From JAHJQT01 sp964494655 (lineage in GTDB: Bacteria; Patescibacteriota; Minisyncoccia; Portnoybacterales; UBA2143): 10,045 bases of DNA. Shown here piece after piece: positions 6,668 through 10,045 of this stretch. The stretch is from the NCBI GenBank assembly GCA_964494655.1, contig CAZBRM010000017.1:1-10045 (forward strand), written 5' to 3'. Both the position numbers and the translations under genes were made by a program. The notes under the pieces were generated by a model. The model did no database searches, had not been told where the DNA came from, and saw only the letters and a program-made list of their open reading frames with translations. Position 1 is the first letter of the stretch; every line of letters begins with the position of its first letter.

Positions 6668-6944
6668 TGCGGGGTGGAGCAGCGGCAGCTCGCGAGGCCC
6701 ATAAGTAAAATTGTGGCCCAGAATGGCAACGTTCTGTGGAAAAATTCTCTAAATTGCTGGGAACCCATAATAACAGAATTATGACAATCAGCAGCCAAGT
6801 CCTGATTCATCAGGAAAGGTTCAGAGACTATAATGGGAACTTCCTGTATTTATTATAGGAAGATGGTATAGTCCAATCCATTCGGAAACAAATGGTTAAT
6901 ATGAATGAACCTCGAGGTCGCCGGTTCGAATCCGGCCCCCGCAA
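6668..6944 (+). tRNA. Initiator tRNA-fMet (CAU), interrupted by a group I intron
   Basis: The exons are 6668-6702 and 6908-6944, with anticodon CAU at 6700-6702. Pairing is complete when they are joined: acceptor G2-C71 to G7-C66, D stem with A11-U24 (the bacterial initiator mark), anticodon stem CGAGG/CCTCG, and T arm GCCGG-TTCGAAT-CCGGC. It is an initiator by A11-U24 and by close similarity of the acceptor and T-arm sequence to E. coli fMet. Oddities: U1-A72 instead of the C1xA72 mismatch, an A29-U41 pair in place of one of the three G-C pairs, and C33 instead of the nearly universal U33. CCA is not encoded (the sequence after discriminator A73 is CAT). It is first in an operon with two more tRNAs. 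Confidence 0.93.
6703..6907 (+). ncRNA. Group I self-splicing intron (IC3-like) in tRNA-fMet, after anticodon base 36
   Basis: The core motifs of a group I intron are legible. AATCAGCAGCCAAG (6786-6799) is the P4/P6 Q-type element, TTCAGAGACTAT (6820-6831) the P7 5' strand and GTATAGTCC (6866-6874) the P7 3' strand. Helices I can pair are P1, P2 (6719-6723/6732-6736), P3 (6745-6749/6835-6839), P4 (6755-6759/6789-6793), P5 (6766-6771/6778-6783), P6 (6800-6805/6810-6815), P8 (6840-6845/6857-6862) and P9 (6878-6882/6891-6895). P1 pairs exon 6696-6702 with guide 6713-6719, with the U6702.G6713 wobble at the 5' splice site and one C-C mismatch. The intron ends in G6907, the expected terminal guanosine. 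There is no room for a homing endonuclease. Similar introns occur at this site in some cyanobacterial tRNA-fMet genes. Confidence 0.92.
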
Positions 6945-6969
6945 CATAAATATAGAATAATAAAATAAT

Positions 6970-7043
6970 ACCGGGGTAGCTCAGCTGGTCAGAGCGCCGC
7001 TTTCATAAGGCGGAAGTCGAGGGTTCGAGTCCCTCCTCCGGTA
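6970..7043 (+). tRNA. tRNA-Met (CAU), elongator, or tRNA-Ile2 (CAU)
   Basis: All four arms pair. The acceptor is ACCGGGG/CTCCGGT with one G-T wobble and A73, the D arm begins GCTC, the anticodon stem is CCGCT/GGCGG with loop TTCATAA, and the T arm is GAGGG-TTCGAGT-CCCTC. The anticodon CAU is at 7004-7006, preceded by a normal U33. C11-G24 shows it is not an initiator. A CAU anticodon can belong to elongator Met or to the lysidine-modified Ile2 tRNA, and the sequence alone does not settle this; elongator Met is more likely from the overall resemblance. CCA is not encoded. It is cotranscribed between tRNA-fMet and tRNA-Asp. Confidence 0.93.
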
Positions 7044-7066
7044 CATAATTTTTGTCAGAAATTTAT

Positions 7067-7140
7067 GGGGGCGTAGCTCAATTGGTCAGAGCATCTGCCT
7101 GTCACGCAGAAGGTTGTCGGTTCGAGCCCGATCGCTCCCG
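7067..7140 (+). tRNA. tRNA-Asp (GUC)
   Basis: The acceptor is GGGGGCG/CGCTCCC with discriminator G73, the AspRS identity base. The D arm starts GCTC, the anticodon stem TCTGC/GCAGA surrounds loop CTGTCAC with anticodon GTC at 7101-7103, and the T arm is GTCGG-TTCGAGC-CCGAT. All arms close, with G-T wobbles in the acceptor and T stems. CCA is not encoded (CAT follows). It is the last tRNA of the operon. The decamer repeat array begins 11 nt downstream, so its 3' end borders the accessory patch. Confidence 0.96.
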
Positions 7141-7150
7141 CATTGTCCAT

Positions 7151-7190
7151 ATTTGTACAGATTTGTAGATATTTAGACAGATTTGGAAAT
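7151..7190 (+). repeat. Degenerate 10-bp tandem repeat, copy 1
   Basis: Four consecutive decamers, each beginning ATTT: ATTTGTACAG, ATTTGTAGAT, ATTTAGACAG and ATTTGGAAAT. A matching array lies at 8222-8251, and 7152-7174 matches 8223-8245 at 21 of 23 positions. The T-runs recur once per helical turn, so the DNA may be bent. Both copies precede an AAATAAAAA tract and a hairpin terminator. Confidence 0.7.
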
Positions 7191-7196
7191 AAAAAA

Positions 7197-7231
7197 GTCA
7201 CCAACAGATTACTACTGGTGATCTTTTTTTT
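7197..7231 (+). terminator. Terminator of the tRNA operon
   Basis: The stem TCACCA (7198-7203)/TGGTGA (7216-7221) has a 12-nt loop and is followed by TC and eight T residues (7224-7231). An A-run lies before the stem. It comes 57 nt after tRNA-Asp on the same strand, as expected for Rho-independent termination of the operon. Confidence 0.75.
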
Positions 7232-7269
7232 CTTTACTCTTCATCTTTTAGATGATATATTTCTAATAT

Positions 7270-8142
7270 ATGAAATTAAACATAGGATTTCTAATTTACA
7301 CATACAACCGAATAGATGATGCCAAGATTAATATGGAAATAATCAGAGATATTTGGACAAAATCCAAATTATTTTCTGATATAAAAATCGTTCATACCTA
7401 TAATGGCAAAAAAGAATGGTATTCAAAGAAATATCTAGAAGATGATTTGGTAGTTATGAAAAATCCTGGTCATTTTCAGGGAGCGGCCGAACTAATTGAT
7501 TCAGGAATTAAAAAATTCCAGGAAAAATACAAAAATATTGACTATATTATAGTTGTTGCTCCAGACACTTGGCTTATAAAACCAGATTACATCAGTAGAA
7601 TTATAACAAAAATGAAGAGAAAAGAATTATATTGGGCAACTTGTTCCTGGGGACTACCAGAACGCAATGATATTGTAGATATAGGATCAGCAGTAGATTT
7701 TTTTATCCTTAATCTAAAATGGACAAGGAAATACAAAATGTTTCCTACTGATTATGATGGTTTTCATAAAAAATACGGTGATCTGTTTTTATATAAAGGC
7801 GGCAATATTATGTTAGAAAAGCTAATATTTGCCAGATTTTTAAAAGCCATTTATCGACAATACAAGGATAATAATACCTTAAAGTATATTGGACTCTCCA
7901 AAATTCTCAAATTAACGGACAGAGAACCGGTTCATACTCACGTTGACAAAGATGGATTCTGGATAAGAAAAGCATACTGGTCTAAAATGGGTCTTTTAAC
8001 TCATCACGACCCTAAACCTAAAAAAGAAATACTTAAAAAAACCAACATATCATTTAAGGGGGTTAATATAAACAAGTTATTAAAAAATAACGATTTAGAT
8101 TATTACAACGGTGATTCTATAAAATCACAATATTCGAAATAG
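7270..8142 (+). CDS. Glycosyltransferase-like protein (GT-A-type N-terminus), function unproven
   Basis: 290 residues. The N-terminus MKLNIGFLIYTYNRIDDAKINMEII resembles the opening beta-strand and helix of family 2-like nucleotide-sugar transferases (IYTYNR). GHFQGAAELIDSGI (~67-80) and DYIIVVAPDTWLIKPDYI (~91-108) match the usual helix and the strand before the metal-binding loop. The expected DxD is not clear; PDT is the nearest. There are no membrane helices, and the C-terminus is basic and low in complexity. The ATG has no Shine-Dalgarno, and the preceding 38 nt are AT-rich (GATATATTTCTAATAT), so leaderless initiation is possible. It is the only protein gene on the plus strand, lies between two decamer arrays, and converges with the gene at 8310-8771. 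The family call is tentative; the gene itself is well supported. Confidence 0.6.
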   Translation: MKLNIGFLIYTYNRIDDAKINMEIIRDIWTKSKLFSDIKIVHTYNGKKEWYSKKYLEDDLVVMKNPGHFQGAAELIDSGIKKFQEKYKNIDYIIVVAPDTWLIKPDYISRIITKMKRKELYWATCSWGLPERNDIVDIGSAVDFFILNLKWTRKYKMFPTDYDGFHKKYGDLFLYKGGNIMLEKLIFARFLKAIYRQYKDNNTLKYIGLSKILKLTDREPVHTHVDKDGFWIRKAYWSKMGLLTHHDPKPKKEILKKTNISFKGVNINKLLKNNDLDYYNGDSIKSQYSK

Positions 8143-8173
8143 TTAACCCTTTGTATTTCTTTAAATAATATCT

Positions 8174-8220
8174 TAACCAACTCCCTAAAAGTTTTCCTAG
8201 TGTCTTGATTAACCCCGCAT
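8174..8220 (-). repeat. 47-bp direct repeat, copy A
   Basis: It begins TAACCAACTCCCTAAAAG and ends TAACCCCGCAT. It matches 8879-8925 at 44 of 47 positions, the first 31 being identical. AAAA-G-TTTT flanked by ACT/AGT forms a weak dyad in the centre. The two copies bracket the 8310-8771 gene with its promoter and terminator, 705 bp apart start to start. Confidence 0.85.
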
Positions 8221-8221
8221 G

Positions 8222-8251
8222 GTTTGTATAAATTTGTAGATATTTGATAAA
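8222..8251 (+). repeat. Degenerate 10-bp tandem repeat, copy 2
   Basis: Decamers GTTTGTATAA, ATTTGTAGAT and ATTTGATAAA, in direct orientation to the array at 7151-7190 (8223-8245 matches 7152-7174 at 21 of 23). It directly follows 47-bp repeat copy A. The pair encloses the glycosyltransferase-like gene. Confidence 0.65.
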
Positions 8252-8254
8252 TAA

Positions 8255-8283
8255 AAATGCCCTTCAGTTTTCGAAGAGCATTT
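8255..8283 (-). terminator. Terminator of the 8310-8771 gene
   Basis: The stem AAATGCCCTTC/GAAGAGCATTT has a single C-A mismatch and a 7-nt loop. On the minus strand it is followed by a run of T (complement of A8253-8257). It lies 27 nt past the stop codon of the minus-strand gene. Confidence 0.75.
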
Positions 8284-8309
8284 CTAACGATTTAATTTGT
8301 TCATTGTTT

Positions 8310-8771
8310 TTACCAACGAAACCGCTTTTTTTTCGGAGCCCCTTTGTTTTTTCTTTTTTTAGGAAGCTCTCTTTTGATGTTGGCCAAAGCAGCAAAAGGA
8401 GATTTAAAAGATTTTTCAGTTCGGCCACTGCCAAATTTATACTCAAATACATCAAAAAAATCTCCTTCATTCATGTCCTCAATCATTTTTAAAACATGGA
8501 CCTCCTCACGATAAGGTCCTTTGGGTTCCATCAACATGAAAGTTGTTTTGACATTGCCATTTTGAATAATAATTTGAGTGCCAGTTAAACTTCCATTATG
8601 ACTCCCCGATTGAGAGACATCCCGTCTGGCCCGATTACCAAAAAATTGTACTACATAATCGGCAAGAACCTTTTCGCCCCACTCCTTTCTTTGATAGATC
8701 CCCTTTTCCATTTCTTTTGGGATAGGAAAAGTATGAACAATTTCTCCGTCATTGAAAATATTCTTTTCCAT
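8310..8771 (-). CDS. Orphan 153-residue protein with a basic C-terminal tail
   Basis: I do not recognise a family. The protein is soluble, with no signal peptide or membrane helix. Residues ~1-130 mix charged helices and strands (EIVHTFPIPKEMEKGIYQRKEW; GTQIIIQNGNVKTTFMLMEPKGPY; VLKMIEDMNEGDFFDVFEYKFG). The last ~21 residues hold 11 Lys/Arg (ending APKKKRFRW), which suggests nucleic-acid or ribosome contact. Expression signals are unusually good: AAGGAGG 5 nt before the ATG, a perfect TTGACA-17-TATAAT promoter and a private terminator. It stands alone between two 47-bp direct repeats and converges with the gene at 7270. The strong signals argue for a real, well-expressed gene. Confidence 0.75.
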   Translation of the reverse strand: MEKNIFNDGEIVHTFPIPKEMEKGIYQRKEWGEKVLADYVVQFFGNRARRDVSQSGSHNGSLTGTQIIIQNGNVKTTFMLMEPKGPYREEVHVLKMIEDMNEGDFFDVFEYKFGSGRTEKSFKSPFAALANIKRELPKKRKNKGAPKKKRFRW

Positions 8772-8776
8772 CTTAA

Positions 8777-8783
8777 CCTCCTT
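8777..8783 (-). promoter_or_regulatory. Strong Shine-Dalgarno of the orphan gene
   Basis: AAGGAGG on the minus strand, 5 nt before the ATG at 8771. It fixes the start and is the best ribosome binding site in the window. Confidence 0.85.
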
Positions 8784-8816
8784 AAGTTGTTAATGAATAT
8801 ACTTTTTGTTAGTTAT

Positions 8817-8845
8817 ATTATATTATAAAGGTAATCTTTTGTCAA
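8817..8845 (-). promoter_or_regulatory. Perfect consensus sigma70 promoter of the orphan gene
   Basis: Minus strand TTGACA (complement of 8840-8845), a 17-nt spacer, then TATAAT (complement of 8817-8822). Both hexamers and the spacing are exact consensus. The predicted start is near 8810, giving a ~39-nt leader. The promoter lies inside the 47-bp repeat interval, so the gene carries its own promoter. Confidence 0.85.
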
Positions 8846-8878
8846 TGTTTTTGAGGATGAATAATTGATAAACCTCTC

Positions 8879-8925
8879 TAACCAACTCCCTAAAAGTTTT
8901 CCTAGTGTCCCGAGTAACCCCGCAT
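8879..8925 (-). repeat. 47-bp direct repeat, copy B
   Basis: Same sequence as 8174-8220 except for three substitutions near its 3' end (TTGATT versus CCGAGT just before AACCCC). It starts one base after the terminator at 8927-8953. On the minus strand both copies come just downstream of a gene's terminator. Confidence 0.85.
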
Positions 8926-8926
8926 T

Positions 8927-8953
8927 AAAAAACAACTCATTGAGTTGTTTTTT
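8927..8953 (-). terminator. Terminator downstream of the gatA operon
   Basis: A near-perfect inverted repeat, AAAAAACAACTCA (8927-8939) and TGAGTTGTTTTTT (8941-8953), around a single base. The A/T ends give a T-run in either direction. It lies 25 nt after the stop of the 8979-9512 gene. Confidence 0.8.
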
Positions 8954-8978
8954 TTATTCAATAATTAATTTTTGAAAA

Positions 8979-9512
8979 TTAAATCACTTCTAAATCTCTT
9001 ATAGCGCGCTGGTATATTTCAATAGCTCTTTTCGCCTGTGAATAAGTTAATTTAAAACCTGGTTCGTGAGCAATCCTATTGCGAGTTTTATGCGCCTGCC
9101 AAAGCTCGTCAATATTAGCTAATTGAGCTTCGGTAATCTGTTTTAATCTCTCTCCCATATCTTCTCCTTGATAGCCGATTTGCTTAAGCAAATCATCAAA
9201 GATATTATCTGCTTCAATAAGAGCCAACTTATAATCGCTCTCGTTGTTTTTTTCTAATTTATCCATGACTGAATTCCATTTCTTATCTAATTCCTTTTTA
9301 GGTAAATTAGGATCTGTAATGCTTTCGGTAATTGCTAGCAAACCTTTTTTAATATTCTTTCTAATTTTAAAAAGGATAAAAAAAATAAAAAAGAGAAGAA
9401 AAATAGAAAAAATTACAGAAATAATTTTGAGAGGGAAAATAATTTTCTGCCAATCAATTAATAAATAATAATCCAAAAAATTATTATAGATTTTTAATAA
9501 ATTTTCTTCCAT
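8979..9512 (-). CDS. Membrane-anchored protein with a HEPN-type RNRIAH motif
   Basis: 177 residues. One strongly hydrophobic membrane helix (~24-50) is followed by a basic stop-transfer stretch (KIRKNIKKG). A helical cytoplasmic domain (~70-177) then carries KTRNRIAHEP: R144-N-R-I-A-H149 fits the Rx4H motif of HEPN domains, where Arg and His form the RNase active site. NIFDDLLKQIGYQGEDMGERLKQI ahead of it is also typical of HEPN-like four-helix bundles. Activity is not shown; many HEPN folds act only as binding modules. The ATG is 2 nt after the gatA stop, so the two are probably translationally coupled. No toxin/antitoxin partner is visible beside it. Confidence 0.7.
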   Translation of the reverse strand: MEENLLKIYNNFLDYYLLIDWQKIIFPLKIISVIFSIFLLFFIFFILFKIRKNIKKGLLAITESITDPNLPKKELDKKWNSVMDKLEKNNESDYKLALIEADNIFDDLLKQIGYQGEDMGERLKQITEAQLANIDELWQAHKTRNRIAHEPGFKLTYSQAKRAIEIYQRAIRDLEVI

Positions 9513-9514
9513 AT

Positions 9515-10045
9515 TTATAATTTTTGAGCTATTTGAATTATTTTCTCATCAGCAAATTGATTCCCTATAATCTGCAAACCAACTGGCAGCCCATTAATTT
9601 CTCCACAGGGAATAGAAATAGCAGGCAAGCCAGCTAAATTAACAGAAACTGTATATATATCAGACAAATACATTGCCACAGGATCATTTGTTTTTTCTCC
9701 AAGCTTGAAAGCAGTTACTGGAGAAGTTGGCGTCATTAAAACATCAACTTTTTCAAACGCTTTGTCAAAATCTTTTTTAATTAAAGTCCTTACTTTTTGA
9801 GCTTTGAGATAATAGGCATCGTAATATCCAGCTGATAGAACATAAGTGCCAAGCATAATTCTACGCCTGACTTCATCTCCAAAACCTTGTCGTCTAGTTT
9901 TTAAATAACCTTCTAGAAGATTATCATCATCAATAGAAAGACCGTATTTAATTCCATCATAACGGGCAAGATTAGAGCAGGCTTCTGCAGGCACAATAAT
10001 ATAATAGCAAGCCAAAGCGTATTCAGTATGAGGCAAGCTCACTTC
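9515..10045 (-). CDS. gatA: Asp-tRNA(Asn)/Glu-tRNA(Gln) amidotransferase subunit A, C-terminal part
   Basis: GatA is the amidase subunit of GatCAB. It releases ammonia from glutamine and passes it to GatB to convert mischarged Glu-tRNA(Gln) or Asp-tRNA(Asn). About 176 C-terminal residues are visible, and the frame runs off the window (EVSLPHTEY is internal sequence, so the GTG there is not a start). Family segments are ALACYYIIVPAEACSNLARYDGIKYG, VLMTPTSPVTAFKLGE, and NLAGLPAISIPCGEINGLPVGLQIIG; the catalytic Ser-Ser-Lys triad lies upstream of the window. It is followed after 2 nt by the HEPN-like membrane protein. A tRNA-Asp gene is nearby, but that adjacency is probably incidental. Confidence 0.97.
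   Translation of the reverse strand, partial: EVSLPHTEYALACYYIIVPAEACSNLARYDGIKYGLSIDDDNLLEGYLKTRRQGFGDEVRRRIMLGTYVLSAGYYDAYYLKAQKVRTLIKKDFDKAFEKVDVLMTPTSPVTAFKLGEKTNDPVAMYLSDIYTVSVNLAGLPAISIPCGEINGLPVGLQIIGNQFADEKIIQIAQKL

Noticed and set aside
6703..6907. Homing endonuclease or group II intron
   Set aside because: The intron is ~205 nt with no ORF, and its core motifs are group I.
8174..8220. 47-bp repeat as a truncated tRNA (ends CCCCGCAT like tRNA 3' ends)
   Set aside because: No TTCGA T-loop or pairing arms. Only the last seven bases match tRNA-Asp.
8244..8492. Plus-strand and second minus-strand ORFs over the orphan gene (8244-8492, 8264-8470)
   Set aside because: They lack ribosome binding sites. 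The 8310-8771 frame has the promoter, Shine-Dalgarno and terminator.
8598..8828. Plus-strand ORF antisense to the orphan gene
   Set aside because: It is opposite a well-supported gene and runs through that gene's promoter.
8174..8925. CRISPR array
   Set aside because: Only two copies, 705 bp apart, with a gene between them; no regular spacers and no cas genes.
8800..8925. Short minus-strand reading frames through the 47-bp repeat (e.g. DTRKTFREL)
   Set aside because: They do not begin with a start codon and ribosome binding site. They stop within the adjacent promoter or the antisense gene, so a coding role is not supported.
8174..8925. Insertion sequence
   Set aside because: No transposase and no terminal inverted repeats; the flanking repeats are direct and 47 bp, too long for a target duplication.

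Overview
The window looks like a piece of an AT-rich genome from the Candidate Phyla Radiation / Patescibacteria (Parcubacteria-like). This is an inference from several features together: low-GC genes with short intergenic gaps, a group I intron inside a tRNA gene, tRNA genes that do not encode CCA, a phenylalanyl-tRNA synthetase beta chain lacking its usual tRNA-binding domain, and several orphan proteins. nusG ends in TGA within an ATGA overlap with rplK, so TGA is a stop here and the UGA=Gly code of Gracilibacteria/Absconditabacteria does not apply.

Layout. Positions 1-1262, minus strand: a transcription/translation operon with its own promoter (TTGACA-17-TAAGAT), reading secE, nusG, rplK and the first codons of a further gene, probably rplA. 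A GC-rich hairpin followed by a short T-run sits in the leader just before secE. Positions 1278-6583, minus strand: a small four-helix membrane protein, pheS, pheT and gyrB, closely packed (17, 1 and about 2 nt gaps if gyrB starts at 3200). Positions 6634-7231, plus strand: a tRNA operon starting from a near-consensus promoter. It holds an initiator tRNA-Met split by a group I intron of about 205 nt, a second CAU tRNA, tRNA-Asp and a terminator.

Positions 7141-8955 form an accessory, mosaic patch. It contains a glycosyltransferase-like gene on the plus strand between two copies of an ATTTGTAGAT-type decamer array, then a 153-residue orphan gene on the minus strand. The orphan gene has a perfect consensus promoter, a strong Shine-Dalgarno and its own terminator, and is flanked by two 47-bp direct repeats (44/47 identical). 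Positions 8979-10045, minus strand: the 3' part of gatA, followed after 2 nt by a membrane-anchored protein with an RNRIAH motif of HEPN type.

How the parts relate: most of the window is housekeeping information processing (protein export, transcription elongation, ribosome, tRNA charging, DNA topology, initiator tRNA, tRNA amidation). The parts worth pursuing are the intron-bearing initiator tRNA with its compensating C33, and the repeat-bounded single-gene unit next to the tRNA array.
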